Source: an uncultured Pseudomonadales bacterium
GTDB lineage: Bacteria; Pseudomonadota; Gammaproteobacteria; Pseudomonadales; Pseudohongiellaceae
Direction: 5' to 3'
DNA: 64,000 nt
Assembly (NCBI GenBank): GCA_947259995.1
Contig: CAMYOK010000011.1
Location: forward strand, 124,001-188,000
In this document: positions 51,076 to 60,605 of the stretch, piece by piece
Layout of the letters: each line of letters opens with the position of its first letter
How positions within the stretch are numbered: position 1 is the first letter of the stretch
The notes under the pieces: model-generated
Database searches by the model: none
Told to the model about the DNA's origin: nothing
The model's input: the letters and a program-made list of their open reading frames with translations, nothing else
Position numbers and translations under genes: made by a program

Positions 51076-51321
51076 TCAAGCCTGAGCGGCTTGTTCTTGA
51101 ACTGTCATCAAGCGCATGCTGACGGCATGAATCGCGCCAGAGGCAATATGAGGATTTAGAATTTGGTACACTTTTTGTTGTCTTTTCACAGGGTTAAGGC
51201 CAGCGAACGCATCGCCAATCGCTAAAACTTGGAATTTACCCCCCTCCCCAGTGACGTTAATTTCGCATTCTGGGAGCTGCGCCACGAGCAACTCTTGAAT
51301 CTGGCCTGCATCAATCATCAT
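51076..51321 (-). CDS. ibaG: BolA family protein IbaG
   Basis: IbaG is a small BolA-like protein; family members bind monothiol glutaredoxins and take part in iron-sulfur trafficking. The 81-residue protein has GEGGKFQVLAIGDAFAGL and the NPVKRQQKVYQIL helix typical of the family. A second ATG one codon in could be the start. It sits between mlaC and murA, the conserved ibaG position. Confidence 0.95.
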   Translation of the reverse strand: MMIDAGQIQELLVAQLPECEINVTGEGGKFQVLAIGDAFAGLNPVKRQQKVYQILNPHIASGAIHAVSMRLMTVQEQAAQA

Positions 51322-51386
51322 AAATTCAACCTATCTATATTCATGCTTTAGCGCGCCCCAAGCGACAAGGCTTAGGGCACAATCGT

Positions 51387-51989
51387 TTACTGCCAGTTCT
51401 CAATCACTTGGTCGATGTCGTTTCCGTAACGGTTCATCAACGCCGAGAACTGTGTGTAATATTGACGACGCAGGTTGATTCCGCTGAGATACAAGTTCTT
51501 CAGCTTCCACTCGCGCTCTTCATTCAAAAACAAAGTGTATTGCAACTCCACTTTGCTATTGTTGGCAGAGATCTCCATACGTACGTTGGTATTTTCTTCT
51601 GGGTTTGGTGCAGGGCGCCCAGCCGGCAAGAACACTAGCTCTTGGCCATCGTAGCCCACGAGTGCTGCACCGTAGAAGCGCGTTAGTGTCGATTTTAGCT
51701 TATCGCCAAAACGGCTAATTTGCTCCGCGCTGGCCTGTTCGGCGTAACGCGCCATCACCCCAGTGGCAACCTCATCAAAATCCACAAAACTGCTTAATGA
51801 CTCTTGAATACCACTGAAATAGCGATCCCGGTCAGATTCGAAGTAAGGCTTTAATTCCTCGACCTTGGCGAGCAGCTCATTGACTGACGTGCGCGCCGAG
51901 TCTACGGCAGACATTTCCTCAGCGGCGTTAACTAACGGCGCCAAGAAGGCGAGTAGACTAATAACGAGTAATCGGTTGAATTTAATCAC
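51387..51989 (-). CDS. mlaC: phospholipid-binding protein MlaC
   Basis: MlaC is the periplasmic shuttle of the Mla system, moving phospholipids between outer-membrane MlaA and the inner-membrane complex MlaFEDB. The 200-residue protein has a signal peptide (cleavage after VNA near residue 23), the FDEVATGVMARYAEQAS core, and a C-terminal strand region ending DIDQVIENWQ. The start is a GTG preceded by AGGAG at ten bases. The usual neighbours mlaF, mlaE, mlaD and mlaB are not present on either side. Confidence 0.94.
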   Translation of the reverse strand: MIKFNRLLVISLLAFLAPLVNAAEEMSAVDSARTSVNELLAKVEELKPYFESDRDRYFSGIQESLSSFVDFDEVATGVMARYAEQASAEQISRFGDKLKSTLTRFYGAALVGYDGQELVFLPAGRPAPNPEENTNVRMEISANNSKVELQYTLFLNEEREWKLKNLYLSGINLRRQYYTQFSALMNRYGNDIDQVIENWQ

Positions 51990-52220
51990 GTGAGCATTTC
52001 TCCTATTAATTCAGTAAACGCTTATTTTTGTGCCTGCTAAAATTGCTTGCGTAGATTAGGCAAAATGGCCCGCTCACAGCACTGACTGATGAAGCGTCTC
52101 TGGTCTTAGAAAGCTGCGCAGAGTTTACATCAAACCGCCCACGCAATAAATTACTACTTGCAAACATTAATATTCCTTCGTCTAATTGGTGCCCTTACTT
52201 TTTTGGCTCGCACAGGTCTT

Positions 52221-53183
52221 ATGCTGTTAGACGTTGTTATCGTAGTTTTTGGTTTTCTGGGTCTCATTTGGGGAGCAGATAAATTCGTTGCCGGCGCCTC
52301 TGCTATCGCGCTAAATCTAGGGGTCGCCCCCTTGATGATCGGCTTAACCATCGTGGCTTTTGGCACTTCAGCCCCCGAGTTCTTCTCCTCAGCTGTGGCC
52401 GCTTTAGAACAACAAGCGCCAATAGCCATCGGCAATGCCCTGGGGTCGAACATCTTCAATATTGGGGTTGCACTTGGGATCGCAACCCTTTTGCGCCCCA
52501 TCACGCCACCCAAGTCCCTCATAAAGAAAGAACTGCCTGCCTTGCTGCTTGTTACAATAGTGACGGGGATTCTTTTCGCCGACTTGCATTTAGGGCTCAA
52601 CGACAGCTTGATCTTAATTGGCGTTTTAGGATTCCTAGCCTACCGACTCGTACGCCAAGGCCGCAGGAAACAAGAGCGCGGCGAAGAAAGTGACGAGGAA
52701 GAGCTCGACATCCCCCCCGTCAACATTCTTCGCGCCACACTGATGTTACTCTTTGGCTTACTGCTCTTGGTTATTGGTGCGGAGGCGCTAATCGGTGCCG
52801 CTAGCTCAATTGCGACTCGCATGGGCGTCTCATCGGCGATTATCGGCCTCACTATCGTAGCGCTGGGCACCAGTCTTCCAGAGCTGGCCGCTTGCGTGGC
52901 CAGTGTTTTGCGTGGGCACTCGGACCTTGCTCTGGGCAATATCGTCGGCTCCAACATCCTCAATCTGCTTGTCGTGCTGCCATTTCCTGGCCTATTGGCC
53001 GCGGGCTCTATTGAAAGCAGCTTGTTCTATCGCGATTATGCGACAATGCTCATCATGACCCTAGTGCTCGCCGCCATTTGTTATTGGACGGCAAAAACAG
53101 GAAAAAACATAGGCCGAGGAAGCGGCGCGGTATTTGTACTGATGTACCTCTGCTGGTTCCTCGTAATGTATCAACAGATTTAG
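52221..53183 (+). CDS. yrbG: calcium/sodium antiporter YrbG
   Basis: This is a CaCA-family cation exchanger of the inner membrane with the two inverted alpha repeats: LTIVAFGTSAPEFFSS in the first half and LTIVALGTSLPELAAC in the second. About ten membrane segments are split by a charged cytoplasmic loop (near 155-175). A TTG further upstream is in frame, but the ATG at 52221 gives 320 residues and matches the family start (MLLDVVI). It is divergent from mlaC, with about 230 bases between start codons in which I see no firm promoter. Confidence 0.94.
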   Translation: MLLDVVIVVFGFLGLIWGADKFVAGASAIALNLGVAPLMIGLTIVAFGTSAPEFFSSAVAALEQQAPIAIGNALGSNIFNIGVALGIATLLRPITPPKSLIKKELPALLLVTIVTGILFADLHLGLNDSLILIGVLGFLAYRLVRQGRRKQERGEESDEEELDIPPVNILRATLMLLFGLLLLVIGAEALIGAASSIATRMGVSSAIIGLTIVALGTSLPELAACVASVLRGHSDLALGNIVGSNILNLLVVLPFPGLLAAGSIESSLFYRDYATMLIMTLVLAAICYWTAKTGKNIGRGSGAVFVLMYLCWFLVMYQQI

Positions 53184-53225
53184 TGCTGACCGATCGGTGA
53201 GCCCTGCATCTTCGACAAAGAAGTG

Positions 53226-54206
53226 ATGGCAATGAGTGAAGAAAACTTCCTGATTCAACGCGCCCTGCGAACAATCGACATTGAATACCGTGCCATCGAT
53301 CAGCTGCGCCATAGAATCGACAACGCCTTTGTGGCTGCCTGCGAGCTAATGCTGGCGTGCAAAGGGCGCGTAGTGGTTATTGGCATGGGCAAGTCTGGCC
53401 TCATTGGTCGCAAAATAGCCGCCACACTTTCTAGCACTGGCACCCCCTCGATGTTTGTCCATCCAGGCGAGGCCAGTCATGGCGACCTCGGCATGATCAC
53501 CGATCAAGATGTGGTCATCGCAATTTCATACTCAGGCACCGCTACTGAGATAGTGACTATATTGCCGACCTTGAAACGCAAAGCCATTCCGCTGATTAGC
53601 ATCACTGGCAACCCCGAATCCATTCTGGCAACTACGGCCGACGCGCACTTAAATGGCTATGTCGAAGAAGAGGCATGCCCGCTCGGCCTAGCGCCAACCT
53701 CCAGCACCACGGTCACGCTTGTATTAGGCGATGCCTTGGCGATGGCGTTACTAGAAGCACGAGGCTTCACTCCAGAGGAGTTTGCGTTCTCCCACCCCGG
53801 TGGCAAACTTGGCCGCCGCCTCCTGCTAAAGGTAAAAGACATCATGCACGGCGGCGATGCCATCCCTAAGGTCGGCCCAGACACTTTACTCAGCGATGCG
53901 CTATTAGAGGTTTCGCGCAAAGGCTTGGGCATGACCACGGTCATTGACCAACAAGGACGCTTATGCGGAGTCTTCACCGATGGTGACTTGCGTCGTACCT
54001 TAGACTCAGGCAAGGATATTCACAAAACCTATATTCGCGAAGTCATGTCTGTCCATAGCAAGAAAATTCAAGCAAACGCCCTAGCCACTGAAGCCGTACT
54101 TATGATGCAAGAAAATAGCGTCTATACGCTGATAGTCACAGACGCCCAAGGCGAGCTCGACGGAGTCATTCGAATGCACGACCTGCTGCAGGCGAATGTG
54201 GTCTAA
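53226..54206 (+). CDS. kdsD: arabinose-5-phosphate isomerase KdsD
   Basis: KdsD turns ribulose 5-phosphate into arabinose 5-phosphate for Kdo synthesis. The protein has an N-terminal SIS domain with VVIGMGKSGLIGRKIA and ISYSGTATEIV. Two CBS domains follow (about 205-325), with FTDGDLRR in the first. ATGs at 53226 and 53232 are both possible; AAGAAG lies just upstream. It heads the kdsD-kdsC-lptC-lptA-lptB operon. Confidence 0.97.
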   Translation: MAMSEENFLIQRALRTIDIEYRAIDQLRHRIDNAFVAACELMLACKGRVVVIGMGKSGLIGRKIAATLSSTGTPSMFVHPGEASHGDLGMITDQDVVIAISYSGTATEIVTILPTLKRKAIPLISITGNPESILATTADAHLNGYVEEEACPLGLAPTSSTTVTLVLGDALAMALLEARGFTPEEFAFSHPGGKLGRRLLLKVKDIMHGGDAIPKVGPDTLLSDALLEVSRKGLGMTTVIDQQGRLCGVFTDGDLRRTLDSGKDIHKTYIREVMSVHSKKIQANALATEAVLMMQENSVYTLIVTDAQGELDGVIRMHDLLQANVV

Positions 54207-54248
54207 TGGCATCTGGTGCAACAGCATTTATGAATAGGGAGTCGAGCG

Positions 54249-54788
54249 ATGCTATTTACTATTGATCCTAGCGATGCCATTGAGCGCGCACGCGCTGTCA
54301 CCCTACTATTACTTGATGTCGACGGTGTACTCACCGCTGGTGAACTCTATCTTGCGGACAGCGGTGAGGAGATAAAAGCCTTTAGCACTCTCGATGGTCA
54401 AGGCATCAAGCTATTGCAGCGCCACGGCGTGAAAGTGGGAATTCTCAGTGGACGCAAGTCGCAGCTATTGAGCAAACGCGCCGCAAACCTTGGCATAGAG
54501 ATCATCATTCAAGGCCGCGAAGATAAACTCGATGCCCTCAAAGAGCTCTGCAAAAAAGAAAAATTAGAGCCAAGCGCTATCGCCTACGTTGGGGACGATT
54601 TACCCGATATTCAGGTGCTCAAAACAGTTCGCCTCGGGTTCTCAGTGCCTAACGCCCACAGTACCGTTAAGGAAGTGGCTCACGTGCAAACCCAAAGTGC
54701 TGGTGGCCACGGGGCCGTGCGTGAGGTCTGTGATTTTATCCTGCAAGCTCAAGGTCTTTACGATGACGCCATCGCCCCCTACCTCTGA
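54249..54788 (+). CDS. kdsC: 3-deoxy-manno-octulosonate-8-phosphatase
   Basis: KdsC dephosphorylates Kdo 8-phosphate. The 179-residue HAD enzyme has LLDVDGVLTAGEL as its nucleophile motif, GILSGRKSQLL as motif II and VGDDLPDIQVL as motif III. It overlaps lptC by 26 bases, as commonly seen. Confidence 0.98.
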   Translation: MLFTIDPSDAIERARAVTLLLLDVDGVLTAGELYLADSGEEIKAFSTLDGQGIKLLQRHGVKVGILSGRKSQLLSKRAANLGIEIIIQGREDKLDALKELCKKEKLEPSAIAYVGDDLPDIQVLKTVRLGFSVPNAHSTVKEVAHVQTQSAGGHGAVREVCDFILQAQGLYDDAIAPYL

Positions 54789-55431
54789 GCCCAATATTGC
54801 CAATGAAGTGAGTAAGATTATCGACTTCAAGGCACTGCTTTCTGGGCTGCGGTTTTGGGTGGTCTCCATCCTAATCGTTCTTGCATTCTTTGCTGGCCGC
54901 AGTCTTCTGGAGCAGCGTGCAAATCAAGCTCAATCGGACGAGCTGCAAGCCACTACAGAGATCCTCTTCGATGCTTACTCCAATGGAGTCACCAGCGTAC
55001 TCTATGATTCACTAGGGAACATCGAATACACGCTAGAGGCGAGCCGACAAGTTCATTTTCTCGACAACACAACGGAATTAAGCAATCCCTATGTACGCCT
55101 ATACCAAGGTTCAGGTGCGCGCTGGAATATCGTTGCCAGATCGGGCAAAATCCTCGCAGCCGAAGAGGATGCACACATCGACCAACTTGATCTTAGCGAT
55201 GAAGTGGAACTCTTTCAGATTGACCAATTAGGCAATCGCATGACTCTTACGACCAGTTTTCTGTCGCTATTTCCTGAAAGCGAAACGATGAACACTGACA
55301 GAGAAGTCACTATGATCACTGACAGCTTGCATCAAACTGCCGTTGGTATGACCGCAGACTTAGAGCAAGACACACTGACCTTCCTTTCGAAGGTCAAGGG
55401 CCGATATGAAGTTCAAACTAGTCAACAGTAG
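54763..55431 (+). CDS. lptC: LPS export protein LptC
   Basis: LptC is the bitopic inner-membrane protein that passes LPS from LptB2FG to LptA. From the ATG at 54763 the protein has 222 residues: one membrane helix (about 30-48) and a periplasmic beta-jellyroll. The open frame extends far upstream inside kdsC, but that part has no LptC character. Overlaps with kdsC and lptA suggest translational coupling. Confidence 0.93.
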   Translation: MTPSPPTSEPNIANEVSKIIDFKALLSGLRFWVVSILIVLAFFAGRSLLEQRANQAQSDELQATTEILFDAYSNGVTSVLYDSLGNIEYTLEASRQVHFLDNTTELSNPYVRLYQGSGARWNIVARSGKILAAEEDAHIDQLDLSDEVELFQIDQLGNRMTLTTSFLSLFPESETMNTDREVTMITDSLHQTAVGMTADLEQDTLTFLSKVKGRYEVQTSQQ

Positions 55432-55909
55432 ATCCACTCTGGCGCTTCTAAGCTTCTGCGTGTGCTGCATTGCCAGCATAAGCTGGGCGCAAGAGGCAAC
55501 CCAAAGCCATGAGTACAGCGCCGATGGTGAAACCAATATAGAAACGATTAACGGCCTTCGAGTCATAACTCTGCGCGACAATGTATTTGTTCGCCAAGGT
55601 GACATTGAACTGACCGGCGATATTGCTGTGCTGGAATACAATCAGAGCAATCAATTGCAACAAGTCAAACTCACTGGCACTCCTGCCAACTTCGAACAAC
55701 TCGCGAGCGCCGACACTGATATTGTCACCGGCGACAGCGAAACCATCAATTATTACGCCGGCACAGAGGGCATCGTGGAGTTCATAGGCAACGCCCATTT
55801 TAACCAGCCTGGCACGACACTTAGCTGCGACCAAATCCGTCATACTATTGAAACCGGCGCCACCTCTGGCCAAGCATGTAGCGGCTCTTTGAGCTCGCAG
55901 TCCAATTGA
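55406..55909 (+). CDS. lptA: LPS transport periplasmic protein LptA
   Basis: LptA polymerises into the periplasmic bridge that carries LPS to LptDE. The 167-residue protein has a signal peptide (cleavage near SWA, residue 28) and the OstA-type strand repeats [17 protein letters not shown] and [16 protein letters not shown]. It overlaps the lptC end and the lptB ATG (TGATG). Confidence 0.94.
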   Translation: MKFKLVNSRSTLALLSFCVCCIASISWAQEATQSHEYSADGETNIETINGLRVITLRDNVFVRQGDIELTGDIAVLEYNQSNQLQQVKLTGTPANFEQLASADTDIVTGDSETINYYAGTEGIVEFIGNAHFNQPGTTLSCDQIRHTIETGATSGQACSGSLSSQSN

Positions 55910-56634
55910 TGAGCACACTCCGAGCCAGCCACCTCGCCAAAAGCTACAAGGGCCGAAATGTCGTTCGCGATGTTTCCATCAGTGTCGACAGCGGGCAAGT
56001 CGTTGGTCTATTGGGCCCTAATGGCGCGGGCAAAACCACTTGCTTCTATATGATCGTTGGGCTTGTACAGGCCGATGGCGGCACTATCGCGCTGGATTCC
56101 GACGATCTAACCATATTACCAATCCATGCACGTGCTCAGCGTGGTGTTGGCTATTTGCCCCAGGACTCGTCTATATTTCGAACCCTGACTGTGGCAGAAA
56201 ACATCATGGCGATCCTCGAGACGCGCAAAAGCTTGAGCCGCGACGAACGGCAGGAAAAACTAGAAAGCCTCTTGCAAGAGTTTCACATTACTCATATTCG
56301 CGACAACAAGGGGATGAGCCTGTCCGGCGGGGAGCGACGTCGAACCGAAATTGCTCGCGCTCTCGCCGCGGAACCGCGTTTCATTTTACTCGACGAACCC
56401 TTCGCCGGTGTCGATCCGATATCGGTTAGCGATATTAAAGACATTATCACGCACCTAAAGCAGAAAGGCATAGGCGTACTGCTGACCGACCACAACGTTC
56501 GAGAGACATTGGACATCTGTGAAAAGGCCTACATCGTCAGCGAAGGACAGATCATCGCAGAGGGCTCTGCCGACACTATTCTGAGCAATCAGAAGGTCCG
56601 AGATGTGTATTTAGGGCATCAATTTAAAATCTAA
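55909..56634 (+). CDS. lptB: LPS export ABC ATPase LptB
   Basis: LptB powers LPS extraction by LptFG. The 241-residue ATPase has Walker [15 protein letters not shown], the ABC signature [15 protein letters not shown], and Walker [14 protein letters not shown], followed by the H-loop TDHNVRETL. It precedes rpoN by about 140 bases. Confidence 0.98.
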   Translation: MSTLRASHLAKSYKGRNVVRDVSISVDSGQVVGLLGPNGAGKTTCFYMIVGLVQADGGTIALDSDDLTILPIHARAQRGVGYLPQDSSIFRTLTVAENIMAILETRKSLSRDERQEKLESLLQEFHITHIRDNKGMSLSGGERRRTEIARALAAEPRFILLDEPFAGVDPISVSDIKDIITHLKQKGIGVLLTDHNVRETLDICEKAYIVSEGQIIAEGSADTILSNQKVRDVYLGHQFKI

Positions 56635-56777
56635 TTCAGATTGGGCTTGAAATTTGCTAGTGACTTACGGCACGATACTTGCTGCGAGGGCATTTATCGA
56701 ATAATAAGCTCCATTTACCGGTATGCCGCACCCACAATCCATCGACATAGTAGTCATTTTATGAAGTACTCATCGCT

Positions 56778-58325
56778 ATGAAATTATCGCTTCAGCTCAA
56801 GTTAGGTCAGCAACTGACCATGACACCACAGCTGCAGCAAGCCATCCGTCTTCTTCAGCTCTCGACACTCGATTTGCAACAAGAAATCTACGAAGCAATA
56901 GAGTCCAACCCTATGCTCGAGATCGAAGAAGGCGTCGATGAGGCCTTCGCCAAAGCCGATGCAGCCGCAGAAACCAACTCCGAAAGCTCCGCTTCTAGCG
57001 ACGAATACAGCGCCGATCGAGTCATATCCGACAAAGGCAAAGATGATTCGGACTTCAGCGCCAAAGCCAGCGATGACGACAACCGCTGGGAAGACAGCAT
57101 TCCAGAGAATTTGTCGGTCGACAGCAATTGGGAAGACGTCTACCAAAGCAATTACACCACTGGCAGCTCAGACTCCGCCTCCAATGAAGGCGATAGCATG
57201 GACTTCGATTCGCGCAATAGCGCCGAAGAGACTCTGCAAGACCATCTGATGTGGCAATTAAACCTGACCCCAATGTCAGATGCTGACCGTCTAATCGGGC
57301 TCGCTATTATCGATGCTGTCGATTCCAATGGCATGCTCACTGTCAGTATTGAGGCGATTCACGCCAGCTTAATCCGCTCCTTAGACATCGACCCTGACGA
57401 AGTCGTGGCCGTATTGCACCGCATTCAACAGTTTGACCCTGTCGGTGTTGCCTATCGCGACCTAGCCGAATGCCTCTACATTCAATTGGAGCAATTCGAA
57501 GACGAGCTACTCACAGTATCTGTGAAGCACGCCAAAATGATTGTGAAGAATCACCTATCGCTATTAGGCAATCGCGACTACGCGCAACTCATGCGCCTCA
57601 CGCGCCTAAAAGAGCCCGAGCTACGCGATGCAATCAAAGTCATTGAACAACTCGACCCACGCCCTGGTTCAGACATTTCACCGCCCTCCACGACTTACAT
57701 CGTCCCCGACGTCTTTGTCAGCAAAGACAGTTCAACAGGGCGCTGGCGTGTTGACCTAAACCCGGACACCGCCCCAAAGATTCGCGTCAACCCTGAGTAC
57801 GCCTCACTTGTGCGCCGGGCAGACAACAGCACGGATAACAATTATCTGCGCGATAACTTACAAGAGGCACGCTGGTTCATTAAGAGCCTGCAGAGCCGCA
57901 ACGAGACACTCATGAAAGTGGCCACTCGCATCGTCGAACATCAAAAAGGCTTCTTTGAATATGGCGAAGAGGCCATGAAGCCACTTGTGCTACACGACAT
58001 TGCCGAAGCGGTCAGCATGCACGAATCGACAATTTCCCGTGTCACAACCCAAAAGTATATGCACACACCTAAGGGGATATTTGAGCTTAAATACTTCTTT
58101 TCCAGCCACGTCAGCACCGCAGGCGGCGGCGAGTGCTCATCGACAGCCATTCGCGCGTTGATCAAGAAATTAATTTCCACGGAAGATGTGCGCAAACCTC
58201 TAAGTGACAGCAAAATCACGAAATTATTGGAGGAGCAAGGAATTAACGTTGCGCGCCGCACTATCGCCAAGTACCGGGAATCGCTCTCGATTCCCCCCTC
58301 AAATGAGCGCAAGAGACTGGTTTAG
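56778..58325 (+). CDS. rpoN: RNA polymerase sigma-54 factor
   Basis: Sigma-54 directs transcription from -24/-12 promoters with the help of enhancer-binding proteins. The 515-residue protein has the glutamine- and leucine-rich region I ([20 protein letters not shown]), a long acidic region II (about 55-150), and the core-binding and DNA-binding region III ending in the RpoN box [10 protein letters not shown]. It lies after lptB as in most gammaproteobacteria. Confidence 0.98.
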   Translation: MKLSLQLKLGQQLTMTPQLQQAIRLLQLSTLDLQQEIYEAIESNPMLEIEEGVDEAFAKADAAAETNSESSASSDEYSADRVISDKGKDDSDFSAKASDDDNRWEDSIPENLSVDSNWEDVYQSNYTTGSSDSASNEGDSMDFDSRNSAEETLQDHLMWQLNLTPMSDADRLIGLAIIDAVDSNGMLTVSIEAIHASLIRSLDIDPDEVVAVLHRIQQFDPVGVAYRDLAECLYIQLEQFEDELLTVSVKHAKMIVKNHLSLLGNRDYAQLMRLTRLKEPELRDAIKVIEQLDPRPGSDISPPSTTYIVPDVFVSKDSSTGRWRVDLNPDTAPKIRVNPEYASLVRRADNSTDNNYLRDNLQEARWFIKSLQSRNETLMKVATRIVEHQKGFFEYGEEAMKPLVLHDIAEAVSMHESTISRVTTQKYMHTPKGIFELKYFFSSHVSTAGGGECSSTAIRALIKKLISTEDVRKPLSDSKITKLLEEQGINVARRTIAKYRESLSIPPSNERKRLV

Positions 58326-58433
58326 ATCCGTTTGCGCTGCTTTGAATGCCGATAGTTGCGAAAAACACTCAAAACTGAGCATCAGCAATGCTAAAATTAG
58401 CACTGAATTTTCGACTTCTGAGACTTTCCCATA

Positions 58434-58883
58434 ATGCGAATTGATACCATTCTGACTCCGCAGCGCTGCTTTTGCGATTTGCCCGGCGTCAGTAAAAAAC
58501 GCTTCCTGACGACAGTCAGCGAGCTCATTGCCGAACAATCTCCAGCCCTCTCGGCTGACCATATCTATAGTGCGCTACTGGCTCGAGAACAGCTCGGCAG
58601 TACAGGGATTGGCAATGGCATTGCCATTCCGCATTGCAGAGTTGCCGATTGCGATAAAATCACTGGTGCGCTGGTAACACTTTCCGAGGGCATCGATTTC
58701 GACGCTATCGACTCTCGCTCTGTCGATTTATTGTTCGTCTTGATTGTGCCGGCAGAAGAAACTGATGAACACTTGAAGGTATTGAGTGCCTTAGCCACTT
58801 TATTCCATCAAGAGAGTTTTTGTGCGCAATTGCGAAATGCCACTAGCGCAGAAGAACTATTTGAGATTGCTACGCAAAATTAG
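58434..58883 (+). CDS. ptsN: nitrogen-PTS EIIA component PtsN
   Basis: PtsN (EIIA-Ntr) is the last phospho-carrier of the nitrogen PTS and regulates potassium transport, envelope stress and carbon/nitrogen balance. The 149-residue protein has the phospho-histidine in GIAIPHCRV. It follows rpoN directly, without hpf, which lies between them in enterics and pseudomonads. Confidence 0.96.
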   Translation: MRIDTILTPQRCFCDLPGVSKKRFLTTVSELIAEQSPALSADHIYSALLAREQLGSTGIGNGIAIPHCRVADCDKITGALVTLSEGIDFDAIDSRSVDLLFVLIVPAEETDEHLKVLSALATLFHQESFCAQLRNATSAEELFEIATQN

Positions 58884-58911
58884 TCATTCATCCAGCTTCA
58901 GGCGACACACT

Positions 58912-59781
58912 GTGAAACTGCTCATCATCAGCGGCCGGTCCGGCTCAGGTAAGAGTACTGCTCTCAACATGCTTGAGGACCATGGCTATTATTGCATCGA
59001 CAATTTACCCGCCAGCCTGCTGCCAGCGTTAGCCCAGAGGCTCAGCGCACAAAGCACCGACTTACCCCTGGTGGCCGTGAGCATCGATGCACGCAATATC
59101 CCGTCCGATTTGAAGCAAGTGCCCGAGATAATCGAGCAACTCAAACAAATACCCCTGCGCACTGAGATCATTTTTCTCGATGCAAGTAGCCCAACGCTGA
59201 TCAAGCGTTTTAGTGAGAGTCGACGCAAGCATCCACTCACCACCGAAAGAATTGGTCTGCGACAAGCAATCAACATGGAGACTGAACTCCTTGAGCAGAT
59301 CGCCCTACTAGCGAGCTTGTCGATTGATACGAGCAATATGTCTCTGCACCAGCTACGGGGCAGCATTAAAACCCGCGTTGTTGAGCGAGACGAGAGCGGC
59401 CTAGCGTTGATGTTTGAATCATTTGGCTACAAGTATGGCGTGCCTATTGATGCCGATGTTGTGTTCGATGTGCGCTGCTTACCTAACCCCTATTGGGAGC
59501 CAAGCTTACGCCCTCTCACGGGTTTAGACGCGCCTGTAAGAGACTGGTTGCAAACTCAGGCCACCGCTGAGGCCATGTATGAAGACCTCAAAGCTTACCT
59601 ACTGAAGTGGCTACCCAAGTTCGAAGAAAATAACCGCGCCTATATGACCGTTGCTATAGGATGTACTGGCGGACAGCACCGCTCTGTATACTTGAGCGAA
59701 CGACTAAAAAAAGAGTTCGCCGATAAAATAAAAAATGTGCAGGTAATGCACCGAGAGTTACTACGAAGGGAAACAGCCTAA
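58912..59781 (+). CDS. rapZ: RNase adapter protein RapZ
   Basis: RapZ binds nucleotides and, in enterics, targets the small RNA GlmZ for RNase E. The Walker A motif is ISGRSGSGKSTALNM, and the C-terminal region has GCTGGQHRSVYL. The open frame runs further upstream, but the GTG at 58912 starts VKLLIISG, as in homologues. It is preceded by CAGG at ten bases and gives 289 residues, the family length. It lies between ptsN and ptsO. Confidence 0.96.
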   Translation: MKLLIISGRSGSGKSTALNMLEDHGYYCIDNLPASLLPALAQRLSAQSTDLPLVAVSIDARNIPSDLKQVPEIIEQLKQIPLRTEIIFLDASSPTLIKRFSESRRKHPLTTERIGLRQAINMETELLEQIALLASLSIDTSNMSLHQLRGSIKTRVVERDESGLALMFESFGYKYGVPIDADVVFDVRCLPNPYWEPSLRPLTGLDAPVRDWLQTQATAEAMYEDLKAYLLKWLPKFEENNRAYMTVAIGCTGGQHRSVYLSERLKKEFADKIKNVQVMHRELLRRETA

Positions 59782-59786
59782 GTCCT

Positions 59787-60053
59787 ATGATTAAGTCTAC
59801 AGTTACAATCTGCAATAAGGCGGGTCTGCACGCTCGTGCTGCAGCAAAAATGGTATCGGTCAGCTCCGCCTTTGATAGCCAAATTCAAGTAGGGCAGGAC
59901 AAACTCGTCGATGGCAAAAGCATTCTTTCATTGATGATGCTCGCCGCCAGCAAAGGGACTGTATTGAATTTATTAATAGAAGGCCCAGACGAGTCCGATG
60001 CTCTACAAGCAATCACTACCCTCGTAAACAATCGCTTTGACGAAAGCGAATAA
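59787..60053 (+). CDS. ptsO: HPr-like phosphocarrier protein NPr
   Basis: NPr accepts phosphate from PtsP and passes it to PtsN. The 88-residue protein has the phospho-histidine in KAGLHARAAAKMV and the conserved DGKSILSLMMLAASKG loop. It follows rapZ by five bases, completing the nitrogen-PTS group. Confidence 0.97.
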   Translation: MIKSTVTICNKAGLHARAAAKMVSVSSAFDSQIQVGQDKLVDGKSILSLMMLAASKGTVLNLLIEGPDESDALQAITTLVNNRFDESE

Positions 60054-60095
60054 GCCCCCAATTCACCACTGCACATGCGGGCAATAGGAACAGGA

Positions 60096-60602
60096 ATGAA
60101 AAAACGCGAAGAAATAGATTGGTCGCTAGAGCCGCCAAGCAAGTCACAAGTTAAGCGTGACATGATTAGTATTCAAAAACTCGGAGAAGATCTAACCACA
60201 CTTGGCAAAAAACAGCTCGATAAACTGCCGATTTCCGATTCAGTCCGCGCCGCGTTAAATGAGTACTCTCGCCTGCCCAATAGTCATGAGGCGAGAAGAC
60301 GACAATTGCAGTTTATTGGTAAAGTCATGCGCGATGCGAATCATGAAGAGATTCAAGCTGCACTGGATAAGCTAAGAACGCCTGATCGTGCGCAAGTACG
60401 ACGAGCACAATTGATCGAAGAGTGGGGAGATAAAATCCTCAACGGCACAGAGGAACAAATCAGCGAATTCATCGAGCGCTGGCCGCTTGCCGAGCGTCAA
60501 GCACTTCGACAAATGGCACGCAATTACAGTAAAGAAAACGAAGAAGCGGCGAAAGTGCATCGCCGCAAACTCCTCAATTATATTAAAGAGTTTATCGAAT
60601 AA
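60096..60602 (+). CDS. darP: ribosome biogenesis factor DarP (YjgA)
   Basis: DarP (formerly YjgA, DUF615) takes part in late 50S subunit assembly. The 168-residue protein is highly charged and helical, with the family start DWSLEPPSKSQVKRDM and the core LPNSHEARRRQLQFIGKVMR. An ATG 21 bases upstream is in frame, but the one at 60096 (MKKREEID) fits better. It converges with the LysR gene with three bases between stops. Confidence 0.94.
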   Translation: MKKREEIDWSLEPPSKSQVKRDMISIQKLGEDLTTLGKKQLDKLPISDSVRAALNEYSRLPNSHEARRRQLQFIGKVMRDANHEEIQAALDKLRTPDRAQVRRAQLIEEWGDKILNGTEEQISEFIERWPLAERQALRQMARNYSKENEEAAKVHRRKLLNYIKEFIE

Positions 60603-60605
60603 ACT

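Noticed and set aside
56635..56777. Promoter for rpoN in the lptB-rpoN gap
   Set aside because: Several TTG-type and GATACT-type hexamers occur but none with acceptable spacing.
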